Positions 8,915 through 18,189 are shown, counted from the stretch's first letter. The stretch: 64,000 nt of DNA from Rhodococcus oxybenzonivorans (GCF_003130705.1 NZ_CP021354.1:2046001-2110000), one strand, 5' to 3'. The notes: generated by a model from the letters alone, not told the origin. Made by a program: numbers and translations.

Positions 8915-11422
8915 TTAGAGAACAGACGCGTTGTCGATCGCCAGATCTTCGACTGACTCACCGGTCACGGTGACGCTGAACTCGAAAACGAGACGAAACC
9001 GGCGCTCAACATAAACTTCTGAATCTTCATCGTCATTGTCGTAGTTGCTGTCGAGGACGTCATCGCGTTCAGCGCTCTCCGTCTCATGGATCTTTACCAC
9101 AAGAATGACGTCCGCCTCGATCGAACATTCACCCAAATCGGTACCACCTTCGAACTGCTCGACAAGACTCCATATAAATGAAGCCGCGTCCGGCAGAACC
9201 TCGACAACTTCTGTCGCTTCCTCCTCATCTGTAAGAGACTCAGCCAGAGCGCGCCCGACGATGGTGCCTGCGTCGTTGATGGCATCGCCTACGAGTTCCG
9301 GAACGGAACCAATAACCGCCTGACTTGCGACATCTTCCACGGTGGGGATAAAAAAGCTCTCGTCACTTTCGTCATCCACCGCAAGCCCGCTGTGTTCTCT
9401 TGAAATAGATAGCAGATGATCCCCGCTACTCGGGAGAAAGGTTACTGGAATACCTTCCAATAATTCCCTGAGAATTTCCGGCGCCTCGCTCGTGAAGTAG
9501 AGTATCTGTCCCGATTGAGCGTTCTCGGCCAGCCGCAATAGAAACGCACGAAGGTCCGCACGATCGGTCTCTTGTTGCCGAGGCTCATCCAACGCAAGTA
9601 CGCCGATATGGCGGCTTTCAGCTATCGCACGCGTCGCCTCAAGAAGAGCGAGATGATACGCCCACTTCGTTCGGATTGTGTCTGACGCACTCGAACTCTG
9701 GGCTACATCGAACGTGAGTTCAAATCCGTCACACACGGGTAAGAGCGATTGGTCATCGATCGTAACGTCGGTGGGCCGGATACTCCTGAATCCGTATGCA
9801 GATAGTTGTGATTGGAAACTCTCGCGGAATTTTTCGACACGCGCAACGTCAGCAGCATTCTCACCCGCGTTTCGAAGTTCCTCTAGCTCCGCCCGCAACT
9901 CAAAGAATCGTTGAGCGAGATCCGAGAGTTCCTCGACCGTCGAATCTACAACATTCGCTGCCCGGACAGAGGCGCTTAGCTGTCGTTCAAGTTCCAGGCG
10001 GCGCTCAATTTCGACGACGCTTGGCGCGTCAGATGGTCCACTCAACTCGTCCCGGAGCGACCTAACGACTCGGCGGGACATCATTAATGATTCGTCTGCG
10101 ACACGCAGTTCGCGACGCAGACCACTTAAGTGCTGCTGTGAGGACACCTTCAAACTTTCAAGTGCCTTGAGTTCACCGTCGAGCATTGCAATGTTGTCTT
10201 CTATTGAATGGACGAGATCAGTAGCTACTTCCCGAGAATCAAGCTCTTGCTCGCAAGTTGGACATCTTCCCTCCGCAATCAGTGGGAGCTCAAACTCTCC
10301 GCCGAGTCGCTGGATTCGTCTGATATCAGTGAGACGCTCTTTGTCCTTTTGAATTGACATAATTCGGGAATCGATAACTCTGACATCATTTTCTGCGTAT
10401 TCGATATGCTCCCTCAGTCGCCGCACGACTGAGCCGGTCCTATCCACGTCGGCCTCTGCCGCCGCCAACTGTGTCCGACTCTCATCGGTTCGTCCGCCAG
10501 CACGCACGGGAACTGCAGTCGACTGCGCGATTTCCTCGCGCCATCGTTCCTGTGCCGACGGCAAGGTCACCCACTCGTCGTCTATCTTTGCTTGCACTAC
10601 CGGAGTCTGAAGCTGAGACACTGATACAGGCTTATTAGGAACCAGAAGTACTCGAAGATTTGCTAGCAGGGAGACATTCTCGATCTTTGATACAGCCTCA
10701 TCCCATTCGACATTAATAGCCGCCAGCTCACTCGATAGTAGATTCTTTCGCCGAATTGCATCAAGAGTTCCCAGGCCGAGTACATACTCCACCGCCCTTC
10801 TCAGGGGATCTTTGATACGAAGATATGCAGGAACCCTTGGGGCTATCCCCGACCAGCCAAATTTCTGTTCAACAAAAAACAACGGCAAGAGCACCTCAAG
10901 GTACAAGGGAATTTCACCATCTCCGAAAGTTGGCACGTCAGGAAGTGACCACCCGATAAACTCTTCGAGGAGACGGTGGAAACCTTCCGAACGCGTGGCG
11001 GCTCCCCGTTCGCGTACAAACATGTCCCGCTGTTTCGCCAATACGAGCATGCCCTCCTCACGGGCCATTCGAACCTGAACTAGGTTTCGTTGCACGTCTA
11101 GGGACCTAGCGTATCGACGAACTCGTAGATACTCGCCCTTCTGATTGGCGATGGTGAGGTCGACGTAGGACTCGACTACTTGATGCCTCTCTCCCTCAAG
11201 ATCGATCGTGCTTGCCATGGCTGGGCCGAGAGGCACGCGGCGCGAAGCCGAGAATGCTCCTTCAAGGCCAAGCGCATAAACTATGCCTTGAAGTAGGGTT
11301 GATTTGCCCCAGCTATTCTTCGCGTTTAGAACATTAAACCCCTGAGCGAATGGGGTGAAGTAACGGGCACTATGCGACGAAGTTTTGACTATCATTTCGA
11401 TCGAAACGAGACGAAGACTCAT
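8915..11422 (-). CDS. ABC-three-component system SMC/Rad50-like ATPase
   Basis: 835 aa. Walker A is AKNSWGKST (34-42) near the N-terminus. A long Arg/Glu/Leu-rich coiled coil spans about 315-540 and is interrupted by CPTC (387-390), a Rad50-type zinc hook. Walker B is VLALDEPRQQE with D612 and E613. Beyond ~690 follows an acidic C-terminal extension of about 145 residues found only in some such ATPases. This layout fits the SMC-like ABC ATPases of ABC-3C conflict systems. The ATG at 11422 overlaps the stop of the upstream gene by 4 bp and follows GAGG with an 8-nt spacer; a longer in-frame start 18 codons upstream is less likely. It is the last gene of a tightly coupled three-gene operon. The inferred job is to sense invading nucleic acid or nucleoprotein and license the nuclease partner. 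Confidence 0.85.
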   Translation of the reverse strand: MSLRLVSIEMIVKTSSHSARYFTPFAQGFNVLNAKNSWGKSTLLQGIVYALGLEGAFSASRRVPLGPAMASTIDLEGERHQVVESYVDLTIANQKGEYLRVRRYARSLDVQRNLVQVRMAREEGMLVLAKQRDMFVRERGAATRSEGFHRLLEEFIGWSLPDVPTFGDGEIPLYLEVLLPLFFVEQKFGWSGIAPRVPAYLRIKDPLRRAVEYVLGLGTLDAIRRKNLLSSELAAINVEWDEAVSKIENVSLLANLRVLLVPNKPVSVSQLQTPVVQAKIDDEWVTLPSAQERWREEIAQSTAVPVRAGGRTDESRTQLAAAEADVDRTGSVVRRLREHIEYAENDVRVIDSRIMSIQKDKERLTDIRRIQRLGGEFELPLIAEGRCPTCEQELDSREVATDLVHSIEDNIAMLDGELKALESLKVSSQQHLSGLRRELRVADESLMMSRRVVRSLRDELSGPSDAPSVVEIERRLELERQLSASVRAANVVDSTVEELSDLAQRFFELRAELEELRNAGENAADVARVEKFRESFQSQLSAYGFRSIRPTDVTIDDQSLLPVCDGFELTFDVAQSSSASDTIRTKWAYHLALLEATRAIAESRHIGVLALDEPRQQETDRADLRAFLLRLAENAQSGQILYFTSEAPEILRELLEGIPVTFLPSSGDHLLSISREHSGLAVDDESDESFFIPTVEDVASQAVIGSVPELVGDAINDAGTIVGRALAESLTDEEEATEVVEVLPDAASFIWSLVEQFEGGTDLGECSIEADVILVVKIHETESAERDDVLDSNYDNDDEDSEVYVERRFRLVFEFSVTVTGESVEDLAIDNASVL

Positions 11423-11973
11423 CGAGGATACCTCGTATTTCTTGTCCGCGGCGACCGTGTGCCCAACCTCTTCCACATTTGAGATTCCGAAATCGATCCC
11501 AATTGCGCCAGCTCGACGTTTTCCGATTCGAGAGCGCCCGATCTTTCAACTATTGAATTAATAACATTTTCGCCGCGCTCTGTCAGAGAGTACTTTCCGC
11601 TGCGAGTTTGCGCTACCAGTTGGGATGCGCGTGCCAGTTTCAATGTGTCCTCTAATCGTGGGTTACGCGCCCGAAAGATATCCCCAGTCCCCGGTTGCGA
11701 CTCCCATAAACGTCGCAACATCGTCATATTCTTGACATCTTGAAGTGCCCATGTAAGAACATGCAATTGCTCGATCGAGGCAGAGTTGTTTCGGCAATGC
11801 GCCAGACATAGCAACGTCGTTGCTATACGCCACACGGCTCGATCTCGTCCTTCAAGTGGCAGTGGCACCTTCTCAACCGCGAGTGGGGCCTGCGGCATCG
11901 GTGTACGAATTCGCGACGAAAAGATGTGCAGATCACGGCTATCTGCTTCCGCGCCCTGACCTCCGATACTCAT
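11419..11973 (-). CDS. ABC-three-component system middle component (winged-helix protein)
   Basis: 184 aa. The central part (about 35-140) looks like a winged-helix fold: helical segments around HVLTWALQDVKNMTMLRRLW, then PRLEDTLKLARASQLVAQ and the wing-like GKYSLTERGENVIN. The C-terminal 25 residues are Arg/Thr-rich. Its size and position between an REase-like gene and an SMC-like ATPase gene match the 'middle component' of ABC-3C systems, proposed to bridge the ATPase and effector. It overlaps both neighbours by 4 bp (ATGA junctions), so the three products are probably made in a fixed ratio. Assignment rests on context and weak fold cues; no sequence motif is diagnostic. Confidence 0.75.
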   Translation of the reverse strand: MSIGGQGAEADSRDLHIFSSRIRTPMPQAPLAVEKVPLPLEGRDRAVWRIATTLLCLAHCRNNSASIEQLHVLTWALQDVKNMTMLRRLWESQPGTGDIFRARNPRLEDTLKLARASQLVAQTRSGKYSLTERGENVINSIVERSGALESENVELAQLGSISESQMWKRLGTRSPRTRNTRYPR

Positions 11974-12881
11974 GATGCGTTTCCGTAACGCATCGGACAG
12001 TCAATCCACCAAGACGCGAAATAGTACCGTGCGAGTTCTTCGCAATGAATCGACGCGAGTTCAGGTAGGTCCTGTTGGAGGGAACGAATTAGATCACCAA
12101 TAAGCTGATCTTCATTCACATTTGGCTCAAATATGAGGCGCCGACCCAATCCACGCAAGGTTAGATCGGCGCGCAGTCTAATCTTTTCGTATATCGAACC
12201 GTATCGGCCTTGAAGCTGTACCAGTTGCGACTTTCCGTAAAGGTACTCAAGCAGGAGGCTTTTTCTTACCTCTTCGAGGCGGACCGAATTGTTTCCGAGA
12301 CCCGGGTGCGCCCTCAGCTTTTCGCGCAGCCTGTCCGCATCCGCGTGATCGACGTTACTCAGCTCAGACTCGTCGGGGAATGGCATGCGAATCGTGACCG
12401 CCGACTGCGCGCCATAGAGTAACGGCAATTGAGCGGCGAATAATTCCGTGTCTTCGTGCACAATAATCTGAAAGTCGTCGTGGCACCACTGCGGTTTTGG
12501 GTTGGAGTCGCGAACCTTACCGCTCTTCATTCGCGCGTATTTGACAAGTTCTTTATCATCAAAATCGGGCGTCAACAACACCCAACGCCGTATCCTGTAG
12601 TCACGACCCAGGAGTTTCATTACCTCGTCAGCTTTTTCAACTAGCTTTGCGACGTCGGTGCGAATCTTCTTCTTTTGTGCTTCGGTTTGGTCGCGAAGCG
12701 AAAGCGGTTCATCGACGGCGTAACACTGATATACCATCCCATCATCGAGACGATAGGCCTCCATACCTTGGTCGCCACGCATGCGATCGGGCACCATTTG
12801 CACGTCTTCGCCGTGCTTGATGCTGAGAAGCTTGCAGCAATGCGCCTGCCACTCACCGCCAGTCCAGTATTGCCGCATCAT
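11970..12881 (-). CDS. ABC-three-component system effector, restriction-endonuclease-like fold
   Basis: 303 aa. The N-terminus resembles a PD-(D/E)XK nuclease core: acidic residues in GGEW (E10), then RGDQGMEAY with D37 in the position of the metal-binding Asp, then the strand VYQCYA. The QCY tripeptide (52-54) takes the place of the usual QxK, so Tyr54 replaces the catalytic Lys. This QCY variant is, as I recall, common in ABC-3C proteins, so the fold is likely but cleavage activity is uncertain. The rest is a helical ABC-3C-type C-terminal region ending near ELARYYFASWWIDCPMRYG. First gene of the operon; two tandem ATG codons (12881, 12878) follow AGGTAGGG. A perfect 9-bp inverted repeat lies 48 bp upstream. 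Confidence 0.78.
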   Translation of the reverse strand: MMRQYWTGGEWQAHCCKLLSIKHGEDVQMVPDRMRGDQGMEAYRLDDGMVYQCYAVDEPLSLRDQTEAQKKKIRTDVAKLVEKADEVMKLLGRDYRIRRWVLLTPDFDDKELVKYARMKSGKVRDSNPKPQWCHDDFQIIVHEDTELFAAQLPLLYGAQSAVTIRMPFPDESELSNVDHADADRLREKLRAHPGLGNNSVRLEEVRKSLLLEYLYGKSQLVQLQGRYGSIYEKIRLRADLTLRGLGRRLIFEPNVNEDQLIGDLIRSLQQDLPELASIHCEELARYYFASWWIDCPMRYGNAS

Positions 12882-12928
12882 GCCGCCGACCCTACCTGCG
12901 GCGCGTCTCTTTGAGATGACTGGCTATG

Positions 12929-12951
12929 GCTCAACACGGTACGTGTTGAGC
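12929..12951. promoter_or_regulatory. Candidate operator of the ABC-3C operon
   Basis: A perfect inverted repeat GCTCAACAC-N5-GTGTTGAGC lies 48 bp upstream of the first ABC-3C gene, in the region expected for its promoter. Nothing else palindromic is nearby. No regulator gene is adjacent; the winged-helix middle component could bind here (autoregulation), but that is a guess. Confidence 0.5.
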
Positions 12952-13002
12952 GGCCACGAGTTCCCGACCTGAATTATTGCACTCGCGTACGGCTACCATC
13001 CC

Positions 13003-13218
13003 GTGACTGAATTGCCCTACTCATACAAGACGAAGCTTTCTGCCGGGCTGCTCAGTATTCTTTTCGGATACTTCGGTGCCGGGCGCTTCGACATCGGCCA
13101 CACGAGGCTGGGGTTCGCGATGCTGACGTGAGCTTCGTACTCACGGTCGTCAGCCTCGGAACGTGGTCCTCGTCGCGTGGATCTGGCCGCTTCATTCGAC
13201 GGTATCGTCCTATTCGCA
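13003..13218 (+). pseudogene. TM2-domain membrane protein, frameshifted
   Basis: A GTG at 13003 opens a frame reading KTKLSAGLLSILFGYFGAGR then FDIGHTRLGFAML, the first transmembrane helix and the conserved loop of TM2 proteins. It stops at 13129. The following bases continue the family pattern in two other frames (VLTVVSLGTW, then [10 protein letters not shown]), so at least two frameshifts have destroyed the gene. Confidence 0.7.
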
Positions 13219-13333
13219 GGCGAACCGAAGGGAGAAACGGATGCCCTCGATGTACGCGTTCCATCCGACAAACGTCAGGGGCGGCGGCCAGTCGCGTGCG
13301 TTGAGGCGGCTGTGGCGAGTCAATCTCGCTAGG

Positions 13334-13790
13334 TCGTGAGGTATCGGGTGTTGTGATCGTTCGGTGCGTTTTCCAGGGCTGTCGTGCTGGTGATTGTGAT
13401 GCCGGCCGCGGTGAGACCTGCCGCCTTGGCGGGGTTGTCGCTGAGTAGGTGATGCGGTCGCTGTGGCGATCGCGAGGATTGCTGCGGCGTCGGTGTAGTC
13501 GCGGGTGCGGACGGGCAATCCGAGTTGCAGGTTGGCATCGACGGTGTCGAAGCCCAGGTGGTCTTGGAGTTGGTCGGCGGCGATTTTCGCGGCGAGTCCG
13601 ATGCTGCGGCCATCGTGCCCGCGCCCGTCGATCGGCACACCGACTCCGGTGTCGGAAATGCGGCTCGAGTGTGGCGGAGTGTTGTGGGCCGCAGTCGCAG
13701 CGGCGTGAGCGAAAGGACGTCTCCGGTGCGGCATTCGCTAAGGACGGTGGTTCCGGCCGGGTCGCCGAAGGCCTTGGTTCCCGTCAAATG
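13334..13790 (-). pseudogene. Relic of GTP cyclohydrolase II (ribA), copy 2
   Basis: Minus-strand fragments follow RibA order: [10 protein letters not shown] (zinc-site Cys region), then [15 protein letters not shown] (the GHEGRGIGL motif, altered), [30 protein letters not shown], then after a frameshift [10 protein letters not shown] and a terminal N.HNTRYLTT. The Cys pair that completes the zinc site is not recognisable and the N-terminus is missing. It converts GTP to the first riboflavin intermediate in intact form; this copy cannot. A second relic lies at 6360-6595. Confidence 0.75.
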
Positions 13791-13874
13791 GGGCGCACAT
13801 GAGGAATCGCATGTACAAGGTTAAGTACTCGCTGGCAGTTTAGTTTGTATTCCCTGTTGGGGTCGGAGTTGAGT

Positions 13875-14886
13875 ATGGACGGTTTGCTGTCAGGTGCGTT
13901 GCTATTGCTGCGTCGTACCGAGGTTCGCGTCCTCTCGGGTGGGCCCGCTGATCTGAATCTGGTTTGCTTGGCGGGGGCACCGTGGCGGTGAACGTCGAGG
14001 TGATGGGAGGCCGCCGCCGCCGAGCATTGTCAAGGGCTTGCGTGGGAATGGCGACGACCGGTTCCTGCTTGTCATGGCTCACGCGACGCCGTATGTGCGC
14101 GACGTCGCCGCCGAGGGCGTGGTGGATCTGATCGCGGTCGACGAGGTCGTGTCCTCATCGGGGGTATCGAACACACCGGGACGGCGTCCACCGACACAGG
14201 GTCGGAAGACAAGGGTCTGCGGCGTGGTCGTCGTCCGTGGACGCGCTGGGCGGTCGAATGGTTGCTGTTGTCGGCCGAGCAGCCGATGACGCAGGTCGAG
14301 CTGGCCGCGGTTTGCAGGTCACGCAGCAGTCGGTTTCGCATGTGTTGCGGCGTCATCGGTTCGCCACGCGCACTGACGGTGGGTTGGTGACCGGGCAGCG
14401 CGGTGACTGTCTCGATGGGTTGCTCGCGGAGTATCCGGGTCCGGGTGGTGTGTCGACGTACTGGTACGGACTCGATGGTGGTGCGGCAGGCGGAGGCGGC
14501 CGCGTCCTGGTGCGCTGAGCGGGGTGTGGAATGTGTGTTGACCGGTGATGTGGCCGCGGATGTGTATGCCCCTTGGCGGTTGCCGGCGGTGGCCGGACTG
14601 TACAGCCGGGTGTTGCTCGACTTCACTGCCGCCGGTTTCACCGGCCACCGATGCGGAGTACACGCTTGTGGTGACGGTGCCGGCGGACCGGACTCTGTGG
14701 CGCACCGCGGCCGCGGCGGCACATCCGAAGGCGCGTGTCGAACCGACGGCGGTCATCGAGGTGCCGGGGGTGCGGGTCGATCCGATCATCGCGCTACACG
14801 ACCTGCTCAACAGCCCAGGCCCGGACGCGGCGGAGGCCGCCGACCATCTGCGTCAGGCGATCCTGGAAAGGACCTGGCGCGGCTGA
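13875..14886 (+). pseudogene. AbiEi-like/HTH regulator gene with at least four frame changes
   Basis: Consecutive fragments in different plus-strand frames build one protein: LLRRTEVRVLSGGPADL; DDRFLLVMAHATPYVRDVAA; WTRWAVEWLLLSAEQPMTQV (winged helix-turn-helix start); HVLRRHRFATRTDGGLVTGQ; ECVLTGDVAADVYAPWRLPA; TLVVTVPADRTLWRTAAAAA; and DPIIALHDLLNSPGPDAAEA near the end. The layout, an HTH followed by a nucleotidyltransferase-antitoxin-like domain, resembles actinobacterial AbiEi-type regulators. No single frame survives for more than ~110 codons. Which family it came from is moderately certain; that it is broken is clear. Confidence 0.6.
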
Positions 14887-14914
14887 CGTCGTTCGGATGA
14901 TGTGGGGCGGAAGG

Positions 14915-14933
14915 GGAGGCGTTGAACGCCTCC
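14915..14933. repeat. Perfect 19-bp palindrome after the AbiEi-like relic
   Basis: GGAGGCGTT-G-AACGCCTCC has 9-bp perfect arms about one base, beginning 29 bp beyond the end of the preceding pseudogene. It could be a residual terminator stem (no T-run follows) or an operator. Confidence 0.45.
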
Positions 14934-14989
14934 TGGGGGCGATAGGCTCGGATCGGGATCTGGTCGGCGAACCGAACCCCCTGCGCCGG

Positions 14990-15141
14990 GTCGTCGACGC
15001 GCTCAGCGACAGCGACGCCAGCTGCAGTGCTGCCACCCTCCCGTCGGCCGATTCCGTCAGGTTCTTCACATCGAGGTCTCCCAACGACAGCCCGCCCAGA
15101 TGCCCAAGGAACTGCGCGACTCGGAGGGAGTGCAGTCGCAC
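14990..15141 (-). pseudogene. Fragment of a MalT-like LuxR-family regulator
   Basis: The minus strand encodes LRVAQFLGHLGGLSLGDLDV followed by LTESADGRVAALQLASLSL. This is the pattern at the end of the ATPase region of MalT/LuxR (LAL) regulators, where a 'TEGW.AGLQLAALSL' block is typical. Neither the Walker A motif nor the HTH domain is present nearby. I infer a short relic. Confidence 0.4.
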
Positions 15142-15190
15142 AACGTCGGGGCGCCGAACTGGACGCGACGTTCGGGAGAAATTCGGCTCG

Positions 15191-16006
15191 TCAGCGGCCG
15201 GACGTATCGACGCCCGCCGCTTGACGCGTCAGAGCCACTGTCGCCGCCCGCAGCTGGTCGGCCGATTCGAGTGGCTCCGCGTACCCGACTCGCGTCATGG
15301 CGGCGCCGCGCGGGGTGACGACGCGCAGGTCCAACCCATACCGATCGGCACCCTCGCACGTGGCGGCGGTGGCGTCCGGGAAACCGCCCAGCGCACGGGC
15401 CATCGACAGCAGTGCGTCGGCGTGGTCAGCGTTGAGGTGCTCGACCGCGCGGCCGGCGTGCGGAGTGACCGGGTCCGGCGACGCCGACGCGTACGCCTCC
15501 GCGGTCGCTGAGTCCATACGCCCGTAGCCGCCGACCCACCGCACGCGCTGGACGCGCAGCACCCAGAGGGCGAAGTCGCTGAAGTCGATGTAGACGTGCG
15601 CGGCCGGGATGCCTGCCAGATGGGCCTCTCGTGCGGCGGCGAGCTCGTCGCCCTCGGGGCGGTAGACGTACCCGGCGAGGGTGATGCGGGTGCTGGCCAG
15701 TGGATCGGCAGGTGGGTTGGGCGCGACGATCGCGATGCTGGCCCGGGGGTTGTGCGCGAGGTTGCGGCCGTGCTCGGCCATATGCGACACGCACAACACG
15801 GGGGAGCCGTCCAGCAGACCGTAGGTCACGAACGACGCCCACGGATCGCCGTCGGCGGTCAGGCTCGCGAGGGTGCCGATGTTGGTCGAGGCCGCCACCG
15901 TCCGGGCTTCCTCGGCCGCGGAGGGGCGGGCCGGATTCACGACCTCCGCCAGCGGCGGCGGCACAGTGGGGACGTCGCCCGGATCTCCGTGATCTAAGTT
16001 GGTCAT
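15191..16006 (-). CDS. HugZ-like FMN-binding split-barrel protein with DUF2470 domain
   Basis: 271 aa. Residues about 30-165 form a pyridoxamine-5'-phosphate-oxidase-like split barrel (ASLTADGDPWASFVTYGLL, then NLAHNPRASIAIV). Residues about 185-265 form a DUF2470 domain with HLNADHADALLSMARAL, whose His residues bind heme iron in HugZ relatives. Proteins of this plan include heme-degrading enzymes and uncharacterised flavin/heme proteins. The start at 16006 (MTNLDHGDPG) is chosen because the upstream extension reads as Arg-rich antisense of the neighbouring gene. It lies 32 bp downstream of the SIMPL-domain gene on the same strand. Heme-related function is possible, not shown. Confidence 0.8.
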   Translation of the reverse strand: MTNLDHGDPGDVPTVPPPLAEVVNPARPSAAEEARTVAASTNIGTLASLTADGDPWASFVTYGLLDGSPVLCVSHMAEHGRNLAHNPRASIAIVAPNPPADPLASTRITLAGYVYRPEGDELAAAREAHLAGIPAAHVYIDFSDFALWVLRVQRVRWVGGYGRMDSATAEAYASASPDPVTPHAGRAVEHLNADHADALLSMARALGGFPDATAATCEGADRYGLDLRVVTPRGAAMTRVGYAEPLESADQLRAATVALTRQAAGVDTSGR

Positions 16007-16038
16007 TCCCGAACGGTACGCCCGCGTCGAATTCTCGC

Positions 16039-16707
16039 TCACCACGCCTCGAATCGCGCGTGCACGTCGGCGCTGAGGGTGATGTTCTCCGGCTTGAGCG
16101 CGATGGCCTCGTTCGACCCGCCGGCAGCGAAGGCGCGGGCCCCGACGGCGGTGTGTGACGACCCGGCGTCGACGCCGAGCATGCCGGGGTCGGCGATCGC
16201 GACTGGGTGAACGGTGTTGCGGCCAAGACTGCGAGCATAGGTTTCGGCCTTGGACTGCGCGTCGCGGATGGCGAGTTCCCGCACCTGCACGATCCGGGCC
16301 GCCCGACTCTTGCTGGTGAGCGCCCAGTCGAAGTTCCCGACGTTCACCCCTTCGAGCGTCGACACCGCATCGACGAAGCCGCCGACGGCGCCCAACTGGC
16401 TGAACTTCACCTCGAGCGCGGCTTCCGCCCGGTACACATACGGCAGCTGGAGACCGTCCTTGTTGTACGGGCGGTGCCGCGAATGTCGGACCTGATCGAG
16501 CGACCACCAGTTGATCGGACCGTGGTGGCTGTCGAACTGCGCGTTGATCAGCTCGGTGAGTCGGCTGACGGTGGCCGTCGCCGTCCCGACCGACCGCTCC
16601 ACCTCGCCCGTCTCGATGCGGACGACCACCGCCACCGTGCACCGCTCGGGCGCAAACGTGGCCTCACCGTGGCCGGCGACGGTGACGACAACAGGGCTCG
16701 TATGCAT
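16039..16707 (-). CDS. SIMPL (DUF541) domain protein
   Basis: 222 aa. It begins VTVAGHGEATFAPERCTVAV, the usual opening of SIMPL/DUF541 proteins, and contains RELAIRDAQSKAETYARSLG, the conserved helix that precedes the second half of the domain. No clear signal peptide follows the chosen ATG at 16707; a longer start (16767) would add a short Arg-rich segment. The function of the family is poorly defined (oxidative stress and envelope roles are reported for some members). Probably cotranscribed with the downstream HugZ-like gene. Confidence 0.8.
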   Translation of the reverse strand: MHTSPVVVTVAGHGEATFAPERCTVAVVVRIETGEVERSVGTATATVSRLTELINAQFDSHHGPINWWSLDQVRHSRHRPYNKDGLQLPYVYRAEAALEVKFSQLGAVGGFVDAVSTLEGVNVGNFDWALTSKSRAARIVQVRELAIRDAQSKAETYARSLGRNTVHPVAIADPGMLGVDAGSSHTAVGARAFAAGGSNEAIALKPENITLSADVHARFEAW

Positions 16708-16850
16708 GAGAAGGAGTGTGCCACCCGAGCGGGAAATTGCTGGTGGCGTGACCCCGCGCGCTCGCATACCGTGGATACCGAGGGCCCGATCGCCAGGTGG
16801 CTATGCGATGCGGCCGGGCCCTCGCGAAGCGTGATCGTGGGTGATGCGAA

Positions 16851-17315
16851 ATGGCCGCCTTGGGTGTGCTGGCACTGATACTCGGTGTGCTGCTGATCGT
16901 GATCGAGGCACACGCACCGACCGCCGGAGTGCTCGGCGGGCTCGGTGCCCTGGCCTCCGCGGCAGGGGTGTGGCTGCTGTTCACGTCCAGCGACACCGCG
17001 CAGATGATCGCCGTCCCGGCGGCCGCGGGTGTCGCGGTGGTCGGACTCGGCAGCGCGGCCGTGATCGGCCGGAAGGCATTGTCGGCGCGGCGTATTCCCA
17101 TCCGCTCGGGCCCGCAATCGCTGATCGGCACCGACGCCACGGTCCGCAGCTGGGCCGGGCGGCAAGGACAGGTGGAAACGGCCGGGGGACTGTGGAAGGC
17201 GCAGACCCAGTTCGGCGACGACGAGGAACCGACCGCCGGTGACGCCGTCATTGTCGAACAGATCCGCGGCCTCACCCTCACCGTGCGCCGCCGCGAACCG
17301 TGGGAGCTGTTATGA
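16851..17315 (+). CDS. NfeD-like membrane protein
   Basis: 154 aa. Two hydrophobic helices (about residues 4-20 and 25-45) with a third at 50-70 are followed by a soluble OB-fold domain. That domain carries [11 protein letters not shown] and [11 protein letters not shown] and ends [13 protein letters not shown], as NfeD C-terminal domains do. NfeD proteins pair with SPFH proteins in membrane microdomains. The stop overlaps the start of the adjacent SPFH gene (ATGA), so the two are translationally coupled. Confidence 0.88.
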   Translation: MAALGVLALILGVLLIVIEAHAPTAGVLGGLGALASAAGVWLLFTSSDTAQMIAVPAAAGVAVVGLGSAAVIGRKALSARRIPIRSGPQSLIGTDATVRSWAGRQGQVETAGGLWKAQTQFGDDEEPTAGDAVIVEQIRGLTLTVRRREPWELL

Positions 17316-18184
17316 CCGAACTCATCGTCATCGTGTGCGTCGTCATCATCCTTCTCGCCATGCTGGCGAGCAGCTCCATCCGCGTGCTCCGCGAGTACGA
17401 ACGCGGCGTCGTGTTCCGGCTGGGCCGGCTGATCGACCTGAAAGGCCCGGGCCTGGTGCTGTTGATCCCGGCCATCGACCGCATGGAACGCGTCAGCCTG
17501 CGGACCGTGACGCTGAGGATTCCGGTCCAGGAAGTGATCACCCGCGACAACGTGCCGGCCAAGGTCACCGCCGTCACCTACTTCCGGGTAATCGACGCCG
17601 ACCGGGCCATCGTCGAAGTCGAGGACTTCCTCGCCGCCACATCGCAGATCGCGCAGACCACCCTCCGCTCGATCCTGGGTAAGGCCGACCTCGACGCCCT
17701 GCTGTCCGAGCGCGAACGCCTCAACGAAGACCTGCAGCAGGTGATCGACCAGCAGACCGAACCGTGGGGCGTGAAGGTCACCACCGTCGAGATCAAGGAC
17801 GTCGAGATCCCCACCAACATGCAGCGGGCCATAGCCCGGCAGGCCGAGGCCGAACGCGAACGCCGCGCCAAGGTGATCAACGCCGAGGCCGAATTCCAGG
17901 CATCTGCCAAACTCGCCGAGGCCGCCGACGTCATCAGCCGCAACCCCACCACCCTGCAGCTGCGCTACCTGCAGACGCTGGGGGAGATGGGCGGCGACAA
18001 CAACTCGACCATCGTCTTCCCATTGCCCCTCGACCTGGTCCGCCCCTTCCTCACGTCCCCGACTGCCAACGGGCAGGACAAGGATCGGCCCGACGAACCA
18101 TCACAACTCGAGGCCAGACCCGACGTCGACCCGATGCGGGCCATGACGCGACCGGAACCCGTAGCGCACCCGCTGCGCAATTGA
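17312..18184 (+). CDS. SPFH/Band 7 (slipin-type) membrane protein
   Basis: 290 aa. An N-terminal transmembrane helix (about 3-20) leads into [13 protein letters not shown], the signature opening of SPFH/stomatin proteins. The domain continues with [20 protein letters not shown] and ends in [20 protein letters not shown], the coiled-coil heptad region of slipins. The C-terminal ~40 residues are disordered and charged. The ATG at 17312 is preferred because GGGAG precedes it. With NfeD it is expected to organise a membrane scaffold or quality-control platform; its binding partners are unknown. Confidence 0.92.
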   Translation: MTELIVIVCVVIILLAMLASSSIRVLREYERGVVFRLGRLIDLKGPGLVLLIPAIDRMERVSLRTVTLRIPVQEVITRDNVPAKVTAVTYFRVIDADRAIVEVEDFLAATSQIAQTTLRSILGKADLDALLSERERLNEDLQQVIDQQTEPWGVKVTTVEIKDVEIPTNMQRAIARQAEAERERRAKVINAEAEFQASAKLAEAADVISRNPTTLQLRYLQTLGEMGGDNNSTIVFPLPLDLVRPFLTSPTANGQDKDRPDEPSQLEARPDVDPMRAMTRPEPVAHPLRN

Positions 18185-18189
18185 ACTCG

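Noticed and set aside
13000..15200. Possible CRISPR array because of the gene-free appearance next to defence genes
   Set aside because: No regularly spaced direct repeats are present; the region is explained by pseudogenes.
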